Assembly: GCA_947044405.1 (NCBI GenBank)
Contig: CAMRHE010000077.1
Location: 682,001 to 746,000, forward strand
Length of the DNA: 64,000 nucleotides
From: Leptodactylus fallax
Lineage: Eukaryota; Chordata; Amphibia; Anura; Leptodactylidae
Direction: 5' to 3'
Part shown: positions 1 to 12,500 of the stretch, one piece after another
Numbering within the stretch: position 1 is the first letter of the stretch
Layout: every line of letters begins with the position of its first letter
The notes under the pieces: model-generated
Seen by the model: only the letters and a program-made list of their open reading frames with translations
Told to the model about the DNA's origin: nothing
Database searches by the model: none
Made by a program: the position numbers and the translations under genes

Positions 1-563
1 ATGCACATTCTCAGAATTTACGCCTGCAGATATTCCCTTACCTCCACAACCACCAACAGTCATCCTGTCTTCCCCCTCTGCTTGCACACAATGCTGACTG
101 TTCACATCCAGCTTATCAAAAAGAAGAGGAACACTGCTCTGAGTAGAAGAAATAGATTGCTCAGCAGATGCCAGATCACTACCAGAGATCTGTGTTAGTG
201 AAGAATGTGAAAGAGACACGGTTGACAGTCCAGAAAGGTCCTGCAGTAAATTACACATTATGTAGGAGTAGAGGAAGGGGGAACAGAAAGAAGTCTGACT
301 CAAGATCACATCACTCTCAGATGAAATATCCTCCTGTGACTGTGATGAGCCAGCTAAACAATCAAAACACTTCATCAACATTATCAGGAAATACCACAAT
401 TCTGTGGCTACTGGTGGTGCCTCCAAAACCAGAAACAGTGTTGCTCTTGTCACCCACATTCTTATTTTTAGTAGTAGTAGTTGTTGCTCAAGCGTTTCCT
501 CCTCTTCCTCCTTTTGTCTGTTGCTTGCCCTTTTTTTTTTCCACTCATTTTTTTCTTTTTTAA
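1..563 (-). mobile_element. hAT transposon relic, homologous to 12440-13009
   Basis: This stretch aligns by eye with 12440-13009: both contain matching runs such as CACACAATGCTGACTGTT and the following serine/lysine-rich translated segment. The 12 kb copy belongs to the upstream part of a hAT transposase relic on the minus strand, so this is presumably a second, degraded copy cut by the window edge. No intact reading frame survives. It could be an older copy of the same family or part of a segmental duplication. Confidence 0.55.
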
Positions 564-599
564 TTTTTTATTTATGAACATTTTCAATAAAAAAGAAAC

Positions 600-1640
600 A
601 TGAAATAGACAGCACACAGGCCATAAATATTAATAAACAAGCCAATGTCATATGACATTAGGGCGAGCAGTCTGAGGTCATCTCGCCAGGAGGAGCATGG
701 GTAGAGTCAAAACAAAGCAGAGGGGAAAAAAGAGGAAAGAGAAGTATATCAGGGAGGGTGAGAGAGAGACAGAAAGAAAGGGGGAGGATGTGGAGGAATA
801 ACCAATGTGTTAAGTGTCGGGGAAAAGGAATATGCAGTGGGGGAGGGAGTACCTGTCGGCAGGTCCTCCATCAGGCATATCTTTTCAATTCTTTGAAACC
901 AGAGTTCTAGAGACGGGGTTCCAGATGTCTTCACAAAGCTGGCACACAGGCTCGGGCAGCATTAATGAAGTGCCTTACAATGGAGACCTTGTTAGACTTC
1001 AGAGGAATGTCGCTCAGATGAAGCAGGAAGCACCCTGGAAAGAAGGCAAGGGTATAGTCAGTGAAGTAGGAGGCAATTCTCCAAACCTTATGCTAGAATC
1101 CAGACAGGATCGGGCAACTCCAGAAATGTGATGTGTATCCCCATTAGGGATAGAGCAGCGCCAGCATGAAGTAGGCACCGAGGGCATCAGTACATGCAGC
1201 TTAGTGGGAATATGGTACGAACAAAATAGAATCTTATAGCCTGCCTTTTGGAGCCTACTGGATAAAGAAGAGCTGTGGGCAAGGCTAAACAGCCTGGTTC
1301 TATGGGCATCAGAGAAGGTAATCCCCATTGGCGGAGGTAAGATAGGGGGAGGTCTGCGGAGAGCCCAACATGACATAGATAAGGGATAGAACGTACCGGA
1401 TAAAGCCAGAGCACAGAGACTCAAAGTCCATTTTTGCACGGACATACGCAGATAGACAAGGATGTCAAGAAATGAGTTAGCTGATGCACTCTCCAGAAAC
1501 ATAAGGAACAAGGTTCCACTGTGTCATGTAATACTGACAGCCATGTATCATTACAGATAAAATGAGAGGCTCTGCACCAACACGAACATGCCCAACGACG
1601 GAACAGAGGATTGTTGGTCCAAGGAGAAAACAATGGATTA
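600..1640 (-). pseudogene. L1-like LINE ORF2 3' end, degraded
   Basis: Translated on the minus strand, 1014-1511 contains the pattern P-T-K-L-H-V-L-M-P-S-V followed by C-W-R-C and a downstream H. This resembles the cysteine/histidine region C-terminal to the reverse transcriptase of vertebrate L1 ORF2 proteins. The adjacent minus-strand frame at 749-934 (W-F-Q-R-I-E-K-I) looks like the extreme ORF2 C-terminus. The reading frame is broken. The family resemblance is by eye only. Confidence 0.45.
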
Positions 1641-1676
1641 TGAAGTATTGGGCAAATCGGAAATGGTTGTGGAGAT

Positions 1677-1900
1677 ACAGGTGCAGCTCAATAAATTAGG
1701 GTATCTTTGAAACGTTTATTTCTTTAAGTAATTAAATTAAAAAAGTGACCTCCTATATTTTCTAGATTCTTTACACACAGAGTGTTCTATTTCAAGTGTT
1801 TTATTTCTGTAACTGTTGATTATGGATTACAGGTAATGAAAACCCAAATCTAAGAAAATTAGAATATTGTAAAAAAGTTCAGTATTGTAAAAAACAGCTA
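1677..1900. mobile_element. mariner/Tc1-type MITE fragment
   Basis: The segment begins CAGGTGCAGCTCAATAAATT and continues with about 200 bp that match, in inverted order, the second half of the complete MITE at 29213-29585. Only one arm is present, so it is a half-element. It has no coding capacity. Confidence 0.6.
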
Positions 1901-2160
1901 TTTCCTGGCTGCAGAGAACCTGTATAGTGGTGAAGAATCGCTGGTTCAGCACTATAGCCTGCAATACATGCATAGGCTGACTTCCTCACTTCTGGGCAGG
2001 ATCAACCAGGTACTGGGGGCTACTAGCAGCCTGGGGTCACTGGCCAGACCCCAGGCTGCAGAAGATGCAGGGGGACATGTAGCATGTCATGTTTGACTGC
2101 AGCATCCAAGGGGTTAAAACCCGCAATCGGAGCTATGCTGCGACTGGGGGTTATGGTCCG
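1901..2160. other. Unassigned intergenic sequence
   Basis: No gene, terminal repeat or conserved motif was recognised here. It separates two transposon fragments. Confidence 0.5.
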
Positions 2161-2422
2161 GATGGCGTGGACGGTCGCAAGGAGTTAAAGGGCCGTGACA
2201 TCACAGGGCTGGCTAGTTGCTGATTGGCTGCACACATGGCATTGTGTGTGATCCCGCGTTCCCAGAGTTCCATGCCCCATGTTCTAACACGCAGCAGCCA
2301 TTTTATGAAAAAATGTGATTCGTTACAACGAAGCGTGAGGAAATCCGGATTCGATGCAAATCAAATATTTCCTGAAATTCGGATCAAATTCCACTTTGTC
2401 ATCTTCGATTCGCTCATCTCTA
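2161..2422 (-). mobile_element. hAT element end fragment
   Basis: The minus strand starts TAGAGATGAGCGAATCGAAG at 2422, a hAT-type terminal sequence. It matches the left end of the complete element at 9009-10250 for about 200 bp, including the segment encoding no protein around AAAATGGCTGCTGC. The other end was not found, so this is a truncated copy. Confidence 0.65.
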
Positions 2423-3120
2423 GCTATAGTCACAGCACAGTAATCAGACCTGGTAACGAGCTGTGCACCTGTGTGCTTATCACATGACCATGGACCATAA
2501 ATCACATGACCATGGTCAGAGATTTATCCACTAGAAATAACAGAATGAATGACAGCAAGCAGAGATGTAGAAAACAGTGAGGAATGATACAGAAAGTATA
2601 TTGGAAAATTGTACAATGTTTTATTATACAAACAATAACATTTGTCTCTCAATATTGGTGTTAAAGTGGCCAACCCCTTTAAGTCATATCACTGTTGACT
2701 AAGTGCTAGTCACAGATGAGATGGTCCCAAAAGGGGGCTGGGGTAAGGTTCCCACAAAATTGGTCATGGAGAAGACATTATGGTCATATACCTGGAGATA
2801 CAACAAAGCTGACCAGAGTTGGCATAAATTTCATGCATAACTCACATCAGTTTTTTTTGGGAGGCATCCCCACTCTGGCCTCTCTTGCTCTCTGCCCACT
2901 TTCACAAAACGTCATGAGCGAGGAGGTGCATCTTTGGTGCATAAAAGGGCCATATGCCAAAGATGAGCCATGTTCACACCCATCTGTGCCAGAAAACTGA
3001 CATAGGTGATTTAGTTAATTTCCCCCATGTCTGTCTTCAAGGTATGAGGAAGTGTTAGGAAGAATTATGGCTTTGACTATAGTCCATGCTGATCCAGCAG
3101 GAAGATAAAAGTGCTTAACT
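2423..3120. other. Intergenic region upstream of gene A
   Basis: No protein-coding exon or transposon terminus was recognised. It includes the distal 5' flank of paralog A. Confidence 0.5.
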
Positions 3121-3125
3121 ACTTT

Positions 3126-3175
3126 ATGAGGGAAAGTAAAAGCAAAAGGACTTTGTCTCATTTGAGTCCCATTAG
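3126..3175 (+). promoter_or_regulatory. Conserved 5' flank of gene A with ISRE-like motif
   Basis: GAAAGTAAAAG at 3132-3142 is one base off the interferon-response consensus GAAANNGAAA. The following AAAGGACTTTG matches the block AAAAGAAGGACTTT found before the start codons of paralogs B (21454) and C (45465). Shared position relative to the ATG suggests a promoter or 5' untranslated element. No TATA box was recognised. Function is inferred. Confidence 0.35.
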
Positions 3176-3207
3176 TCACTAAGAAGGCAGCGATCTGAGA
3201 CGACGCC

Positions 3208-3523
3208 ATGGATAGCGATGAGATGAGACATTACATTAAGAACTTCAGTTTTGATCAATGTAAAAGAGGAAGCCAAGGCTTTGACCGAATTCTCATCCAA
3301 CTCTTTGGCCTCTTAGGTCATGGGAAGTCCTCCTTCATTAACACTTGTATTTATGTCTGCAAAGATGATGAATTCCAGAACTGGGCGAAGGCATGGGGTT
3401 CAGATGGAGGAAAAACTAAAGAGAGGATTCCATACACATTGACAGACAACATTATCCTGGTGGATAACCGAGGTTGTGGTAAAATGGATGACCATGAATC
3501 TGGAGAAATCTTCGCTCAGCTTG
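3208..3523 (+). CDS. Paralog A exon 1 (G1 and G3 motifs)
   Basis: The exon is 316 nt and starts at ATG in the context GACGCCATGG, a good Kozak match. It ends CTTG before GTGAGT, phase 1. It encodes the Walker A and DNRG motifs and aligns without gaps to exon 1 of B and C. Confidence 0.85.
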
Positions 3524-6500
3524 GTGAGTACTAAGGAACTTGTAATATAAGGGACAAAGATTTTCAGGACAGAACTGAATATATTCTACTAAGTTCATGT
3601 ACATAACAGAAAAAAGGAAACTAATAGGTTCGATACAAGATGTTACAAATAACAAATCCAGAATGTAAGAAAAATATATCAAAATTTATTTAGAACATAA
3701 TAAATATATGTGAAGGCGCAGCTGAAACGCGTGTGGGGCGTGGTGTCAGCATGGCAGAGGTTTTTACTACTATACAACAACACATGGGAAGGTGTCTATG
3801 GGGTCTGGTTGCGACCAGCATTAGGCACTGAACATGGGGTCTTTTAGGAGGGTTTGTGCAGCAATTATGCTTGTGTGCACACAGTGATTTTTTCAGTATT
3901 ATTTTGTATCCCCTCTATATCTGGTCCCTTTGTCCCTGGTCTAAATAAATTTTGATATATTTTTCTTACATTCCGGATTTGTTATTTATGACATCTTGTG
4001 TCGCACCTATTAGTTTCCTTTTTTTGGTCATGTATTGAATTTACTGATGCTTTATTGATACATTTTAGGGCCGGCTTGGTTACATGCTTTGGAGGTCCTT
4101 TTATTATTTTTTTCGTTGCTATACTTATCTCTTTTTTTCTTGTGCTATGTTAGTGGTGGTGTTAAATTCATGTACAGTACATAATAGTCCAATTTTAAAA
4201 ATATTGTAAATAGGATGTCATGTTACTTATGTTACATGAGATAATGGCGAGTTCCTCCAATTAATGTCATAAACAAATGACTAGAGCTGGGGCAATCCTT
4301 GTGAGATTCAGTTCGCCCACCAGTTTCATTTCTCGGTCTGAACCTAAAGTGATTTTCTTAAACTCTGAGGTCTGTTCAGCCTCAGTATAATAAGTATATG
4401 CCCAGGGGAGGGGAGGTAAAATAATAAACACTGATATTCTCTTTCCCTCACCTCTTCTGGGCTCCCTTGTGTGTCTGGTGTGCATTACACAGTATCGAGG
4501 ATCCTGCTCCGACCTGTTCCGGTCTCTTCTGTGAATCACAGAACCCAGGGGACCGCTGAGGCCCAATCACATGGGGCACGTCAACATCAGGACAAACCTG
4601 ATGTACCTCGATGGCATCTGCTGGACACTTGTGGTATACACCGTATGACACATCCAGAACTGCCTACTGTTTTCCATTTATAGTGAAGACCACAATGTAG
4701 GTGTGACTATAACCAGGTTCTAAGGCTTACTAAGGGTGCTTAAACAAATACAAACTCACCTTCCCTTACTACTTTAGGGCTTCCTCACGGTGCCCAGCAC
4801 TATCCTGGTGATGTCATGCACCCAAGGTCACCGCTAAGGCATGTGATTGGGCCACAGTGGTTACATGGGCACACCGAGCATCATGAAGTCAATGAAAGGC
4901 CTCAGCAGTGACCACAACCTCCACCTATTATACTCTGGGGTCTGAAGAGATCCCACAGTATAATAATTTAATTTCCGGTTCTATCCAAACTTGCTTCACC
5001 CAGAACAAATCAGGTACCGGAGCCTCCTGAACCTGAAACAAAAGAATTCTAGGAAGATACGCCCATATCTACTTACAAATTATTGTGCAAATTTGACTGA
5101 TGTAATAATATCCAGCACTTAAAAACACAAAAGTGAGCATAACATTCAAAATATTCCTACATGTGTATCCACTACAAAAGCTTATAATCCTCAGTCACTT
5201 TCATCGCAATACTGATCTCCCAGCAGAGGAATGGAGGTGCCGCATATGTATCTACAGTATATCCAACCTCTGTTACTCCTCCAGGTAATCTGCTGCCTCT
5301 TGGTAAAACAGTGGAATTTAGTCAAGGATTTGGACTTGCAGAAAGAATGATCAAAGCAGAGAAAGAAATCAAGACCTCAGATTTCGTCTTCCCGGTGTTT
5401 GTGCACAGGTAAGAACAAATAACAAAATCTACACATTTCCTCAGTAATGGGAAGAAGAGATGGAAACTAAAAATTAATCTCAATATTAGCTATGATGGCA
5501 CAATAAATCTAGCATTTTCCATAAGGGACATTAGGAGGCAGTATTATAGTAGTTACAGTGCCTTGCGAAAGTATTCGGCCCCCTTGAACTTTTCAACATT
5601 TTGCCACATTTCAGGCTTCAAACATAAGGATATAAAATTTTAATTTTTTTGGTGAAGAATCAACAACAAGTGGGACACAGTCGTGAAGTGGAACGAAATT
5701 TATTGGATATTTTAAACTTTTGTAAAAAATAAAAAACTGAAAAGTGGGGCGTGCCAAATTATTCGGCCCCCTTAAGTTAATACTTTGCAGCGCCACCTTT
5801 TGCTGCGATTACAGCTGCAAGTCGCTTGGGGTATGTCTCTATCAGTTTTGCACATCGAGAGACTGAAATTCTTGCCCATTCTTCCTTGGAAAACAGCTGG
5901 AGCTCAGTGAGGTTGGATGGAGAGCGTTTGTGAACAGCAGTTTTCAGCTCTTTCCACAGATTCTCGATTGGATTCAGGTCTGGACTTTGACGTGGCCATT
6001 CTAACACCTGGATACGTTTATTTGTGAACCATTCCATTGTAGATTTTGCTTTATGTTTGGGATCATTGTCTTGTTGGAAGATAAATCTCCGTCCCAGTCT
6101 CAGGTCTTTTGCAGACTCCAACAGGTTTTCTTCCAGAATGGTCCTGTATTTGGCTCCATCCATCTTCCCATCAATTTTAACCATCTTCCCTGTCCCTGCT
6201 GAAGAAAAGCAGGCCCAAACCATGATGCTGCCACCACCATGTGTGACAGTGGGGATGGTGTGTTCAGGGTGATGAGCGGTGTTGCTTTTACGCCAAACAT
6301 ATTGTTTTGCATTGTGGCCAAAAAGTTTGATTTTGGTTTCATCTGACTAGAGCACCTTCTTCCACATGTTTGGTGTGTCTCCCAGGTGGCTTGTGGCAAA
6401 CTTTAAACAAGACTTTTTATGGATATCTTTGAGAAATGGCTTTCTTCTTGCCACTCTTCCATAAATGCCAGATTTGTGCAGTGTACGACTGATTGTTGTC

Positions 6501-9500
6501 CTATGGACAGACTCTCCCACCTCAGCTGTAGATCTCTGCAGTTCATCCAGAGTGATCATGGGCCTCTTGGCTGCATCTCTGATCAGTCTTCTCCTTGTTT
6601 GAGATGAAAGTTTAGAGGGACAGCCGGGTCTTGGTAGATTTGCAGTGGTCTGATACTCCTTCCATTTCAATATGATCACTTGCACAGTGCTCCTTGGGAT
6701 GTTTAAAGTTTGGGAAATCTTTTTGTATCCAAATCCGGCTTTAAACTTCTCCACAACAGTATCGCGGACCTGCCTGGTGTGTTCCTTGGTCTTCATGATG
6801 CTCTCTGCGCTTTAAACAGAACCCTGAGACTATCACAAAGCAGGTGCATTTATACGGAGACTTGATTACACACAGGTGGATTATATTTATCATCATCGGT
6901 CATTTAGGACAACATTGGATCATTCAGAGATCCTCACTGAACTTCTGGAGTGAGTTTGCTGCACTGAAAGTAAAGGGGCCGAATAATATTGCACGCCCCA
7001 CTTTTCAGTTTTTTATTTTTTACAAAAGTTTAAAATAACCAATAAATTTCGTTCCACTTCACAATTGTGTCCCACTTGTCGTTGATTCTTCACCAAAAAA
7101 AATAAAATTTTATATCCTTATTTTGAAGCCTGAAATGTGGCAAAAGGTTGAAAAGTTGAAGGGGGCCAAATACTTTCACAAGGCACTGTATATTCTTGTA
7201 CATAGGAGACAGTATTATAGTAGTTATATTCTTGTACATAGGAGTAGTATTATAGTAGTTATATTCTTGTGCATAGGAGCAGTATTATAATAGTTATATT
7301 CTTGTACATAGGAACAGTATTATAGTAGTTATATTCTTGTACATAGGAACAGTATTATAGTAGCTATATTCTTGTACATAGCAGCAGTATTATAGTAGTT
7401 ATATTCTTGTACATAGGGGGCAGTATTATAGTAGTTATATTCTTGTACATAGGGGGCAGTATTATAGTAGCTATATTCTTGTACATAGGAGTAGTATTAT
7501 AGTAGTTATATTCTTGTACATAGGAGTAGTATTATAGTAGTTATATTCTTGTACATAGGAACAGTATTATAGTAGTTATATTCTTGTACATAGGAGCAGT
7601 ATTATAGTAGTTATATTCTTGTAAATAGGAGCAGTATTATAGTAGTTATATTCTTGTACATAGGGGGCAGTATTATAGTAGTTATATTCTTGTATATACT
7701 ATCCAAAAATAAGCCCTAGCTTGATTTGCAGGGTTTTTGGAGTATGCTTGAAATATAAATCCTACTTCAAAAATAAGCCCTGGTTGCAATCAATCTCATA
7801 TGTACAAGAATATAACTACTATAATACTGCTCCTATGTACAAGAATATAACTATTATAATAGTTCTGATATGTACAAGAATTTAACTACTATAATACTGC
7901 AACCTATGTACAAGAATATAACTACTATAATACTGCTCCTATGTACAAGAATATAACTACTATAATACTGTTCCTATGTACAAGAATATAACTACTATAA
8001 TACTGCTCCTATGTACAAGAATATAACTACTATAATACTGCAACCTATGTACAAGAATATAACTACTATAATACTGCTCCTATGTACAAGAATATAACTA
8101 CTATAATACTGCCTCCTATGTACAAGAATATAAGTACAATAATATTGGGTCTATATACAAGAATAAGTACTATAGCACTGTCTCTTATGTACAAGAAAAT
8201 ACCTACTACGATACTGCCTCCTATGTACAAAAATATAAGAGAAATATTATAGTAGTTTTATTCTTATACAGTACATAGGAGCAGTACTATAGTAGAGTTA
8301 TCTTGCTACATTGTGGGCACTTCTATATTAGCTCTATCTTACACATAGAAGGATGTATTTTAACAGTTGTATATTGGTACAGAGGAAACATTACGGCACT
8401 ATTACAGTGATATATAGCATGTCAGTATAATTAAGGTTATATGCCTTTCGTTGGCCAGATTGTAATGTATAAACTCTTTGAAATCATCTCTTCAGGTATT
8501 TGGTCATTGGGTAAAATTAGTGAAGGTTCAACTGGGTATATCTATCATAGTGTTACCAGTTTATCATCAGGTCAAGTTGTCCCTATGCCAGTGGTCTTGC
8601 TACTATTTCTGCTGTAGTGCTGTGGATGTCGGAGCTTTTACCTGTTCTGTTTTCTTATTACATTTATCTTTTTAGTGTGAGAAAAGTTATTACAATGGAG
8701 GAAAAGGAGGAGCTAAAGGTATTACTGCACACTGCGCTGAAGCTGACAGGTAATATCCATCATAATATTCTTATTTATCTCATCAATATCACAGCAAAAA
8801 AAAAAACCAAACAAACAATTATTTATTCTCACTAGTTGTTATGTTAATTTTCCTATATCTGTTCCTATAGGGGTTACCTATATCTCATCATAAGTAGTGA
8901 AAACCAAATCTCACAAAATTTCATAAACATCTCAGTTCTTTATTGGGACACACCCAGAACTTTACCTTCCAGGTTCTAGAAATTTTGACAAGTGATGTCA
9001 TATATAATTAGAGATCAGCGAATCGAAGCTGACGAAGTGGAATTCGATCCGAATTTCAGGAAATATTCGATTTCTGGATTTCCTCACGCTTCCATGCATC
9101 GAATTGCATTTTTTCCTAAAATGGCTGCTGCACATGTTAGGACATGGGGCAAGGAACTCTGGGAATGCAGGATCACCCACAATGCCATGCGTGCAGCTAA
9201 TCAGCAACCATCCAGCCCTGTGATTTCACAGCCCTATAAATAACTTCCGCCATCTTAGATTCAGGCATTTTCCAGTGTACTTAGTGCAGGGAGAGATGTC
9301 AGCAGGCTCTAGGGAAAGTGGTAAAAAAACTGATATTTTGCTCAATCGAAGTTCAGGGAAGGAGCATTAGAAGTGTAGGGAAAGGACAGGGAGGAAGTTA
9401 TACAGAGTATTGAAGCAGAACAGGGTACATTTGGGGTGTTTGCAGTCTGGGTAATAGGAACAATCCTACTATACCTTCTTGCACTGACTGCCATTATAAT

Positions 9501-12500
9501 GCTGCTCACTGCAGGTTTGCAATAGATCATACCCGTGTGATTCAAATTATTGAGGTCTTATTAGTTCTTTGGCAGTGCAGTTATATATTGTAAAGCCTTT
9601 TCTTGGTGTTTATTAGTGGGGAAAAAATAAGTGGCTTATTCGCTGTTGTGCGCTGAAGGGAGAACATTACAGGCCTTTTTGTTGCACATTAGTGGCAAAA
9701 AAAAAAGGATTGTTGTCCATTAATCTCCACAGTTATCTATTATAACTATTGGGGGGGTTATTGTTCTGGCGGATCAGAGGAAGGGCAAAATAATCAGTGA
9801 TGTCAACACAAACTTACTGCTGACACCCTCTCCACTCTGTAAGGGGGGCTCTACTTGTATAAGCGTTTAATAGACACTTATGTGGAATCAGCAGACGATG
9901 GTGTAAAAGGAGTGCACTCTTTCACATTACAGTAGGATCTTGGGCCTCTGCACGGTTCTTTATACCTGGCACTACCATGGACCTGTAAGGCTGAGTTCAC
10001 ACTTGAGTGAGTTGGTCAGTTTTGGCCCCGTAACTGGCCAAATAAGTGAAGTGTGCAGTGGTTCTAAGAGTGACGCCTGTCATGTGCGTGTCATACTGAC
10101 TCACAGTATTGTTTCACTACCACAACAGACTCCCTATGCGTGTTACTGCAAGGCACAGTGTTCTACACCACTATACAGGCTCTCTGAAGCCAGGAAATAG
10201 CTGTTTTTAACGTGGCCAAATCAAGTTTTTTAAAAATTTGCTCATCTCTATATATAATGTCAGGATTTCAATATTACTTTCTTGCATAGCTTTTATTTTC
10301 ACACCATATTGTGAAGGTGTCTGGAAATGAAGAGGAGCCTGAGAGTGAGAAAGTTAAGTATGAGTTTAGTCTTGGGTCTGGAAAATGGCAAAGGCATTGA
10401 CAATTGTTCACAAAAGTTAACTTCCATGGAATATGTTGGAAAAAAAAAAACAGCTAGGGGAGATATAAAGGGTAGGGGTAGCACGGTGGTTCAGTGGTTA
10501 GCACTGCAGCGTTGGAGTCCTGGGTTCAAATCCTGCCAAGGACAACATCTGCAAGGAGTTTGTATGTTCTCCCCGTATTTGTGTGGGTTTCCTCCGGATA
10601 CTCCGGTTTCCTCTCGCACTCCAAAGACATACTGATAGGGAATGTAGATTGTGAGCCCTATATGGGACAGTGACTGACAATGTCTGTAAAGTGCTGTGGA
10701 ATATGATGGCGCTATATAAGTAACCTAAATAAATAAATAAAGGGATGATTTTCCCCAACTGATAACAGTGAATGAGGTTATTTATAGGGATGAGTTCTGC
10801 AGTCGTCAGAAGTCATCATGGTGGTCTGGACTGGATTAACATAATGAGATCAAAACTGGTTACAATCAATGAAGACATCATCTCTGAATCACTGGATTTA
10901 TAGAGGAACAGTCACCTCTTCTGACATGCTTGTTATAGTAAATCCTTGTATTACCCATGCAATAATAATCAGCAGTTCTCCAGAAAAATCTCTGAATAAC
11001 CTAGGTCTAAAAACCAACTGTTTGTTTCCATGGTCAATAGGATGTATAGGGACACAGCCCTTTGACAATACAATAACAACCAGTTGTCAATTTATTGATG
11101 AATTTCCATTGCAGAGTTCTGAGTAGAGGTCCTTCAAAATTATTTCATGGAATGTTATTTATTAAAATAGACAGGTCAGGAGAGTTGAAAGGAGCTATTT
11201 AATGGTATATGTATTCTACTTTAAATTGGCCAAAAACATAGTGTAGAATACTTCTAAGGTTACTAGCAACCTACTTATCCATTGTCTAGCTGTCTAAGGC
11301 AAACACAGCCGAACTTATGTCAAACTAAATGTAACATGTATGCCTAAAAAAAAATAAAAATAAATAAATTAGTTTAACCTTATACTGCGCTGACACTCAC
11401 TTTTACACATTTAACATTTTAAACGCTCCAAAAATTACCCATTTATTTGGAAAAGGTGCATGCCTATGGTTTTTGTTTAGACACACATGGTGGTTATATT
11501 GCAAAAAAAAATAGTTTTGTAAAAAAATTTGCCAGATTTGATGGCTTGTAAGTACTACAAGGGTTCATCATGGTGTTGGAACTGGAACTACCCAATTAGG
11601 GTGAAACTAGCACCTGGCCTTTCTGGATTGAGGGTGCTGCAAAACAGTGGGCCGTGAAAGCCATGTATTGTCCTTGTCCATAATTGCTGCTCCACTTGTC
11701 AACTTTGACATGCTGATTCCACAGACTGACGTATTCAAGGAAAGACCCACGTTCTCCAACACATGGCAATATAAAGCAGGGACAGCTTTCCTAGAGAAAT
11801 AATGGTGGCTAGGTATCCTCCATTATGGATGACTGATGTTGGTATGGAAGAGGAGGAGGAGAAACAGTTGGTGAAGATAACGATAAAGACAACCATGTGC
11901 TAGTGCTACGTGTAGATGTGGGGTGCCTAGCAAGAAGATCACAGGGAGAATTAGGGAAACAGCCTTCCTTACTTCCTCTGCCAGTGCCATTGTCAAGTCT
12001 ATTTTTCCAAATAAGAGAGTGATGCCTTTTCATGTGAGTGTGTAGAGATGTTGTTCCTATATCTTTTCCTGTATGGTCATGGCTAAGTTTCTGCTTGCAG
12101 ATCATGCATATCACCATGGATTTATCATTTGGCAATATGCATAAAAATTCTGACATGGGAGATGACCGAGTATAGTTGCTACCGGTGTCAGCAGGGGAAA
12201 CAAGTCTACCACTACCATCACCAGTGCCACCACCCCCAGCCTGAGAAGTTCCACTAGATGTGCCCCGTGCAGGCTTTTTAGATGTTGGGTATGCGCAATG
12301 ACTAGAATGACTATCACCACTGCCACCACCCTCTTCATCTGATGTCACCTTGTCTACTTGTCCCGGTTGCCAGGTCCTAATCCTCAAGAGAATCATTATC
12401 AGCAATGTCATCATCATCATTTTCACTGCTATTTTTCTAACCCATCATCATGGCCATGCACACCCTCAGAATTTCCACCTCCAGATATCACCCTAGCTTC

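Larger units (their letters stand above)
5539..8270. repeat. 35-bp minisatellite in direct and inverted blocks
   Basis: A unit of about 35 bp running from TATTCTTGTACATAGG to GTATTATAGTAGTTA repeats about 14 times in 7189-7697, with one unit at 5539-5555 left of the Tc1 insertion. After a spacer at 7698-7800 the same unit appears reverse-complemented in 7801-8245. The two blocks form a near-palindrome with roughly 0.45-0.5 kb arms inside intron 2 of gene A. Confidence 0.85.

Noticed and set aside
7189..8270. CRISPR-like regular repeats
   Set aside because: Units are directly contiguous without unique spacers, switch orientation, and the context is a vertebrate intron.
10477..10560. Functional tRNA gene
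   Set aside because: The head resembles a tRNA but is followed by the conserved SINE core and tail; it is a SINE promoter.
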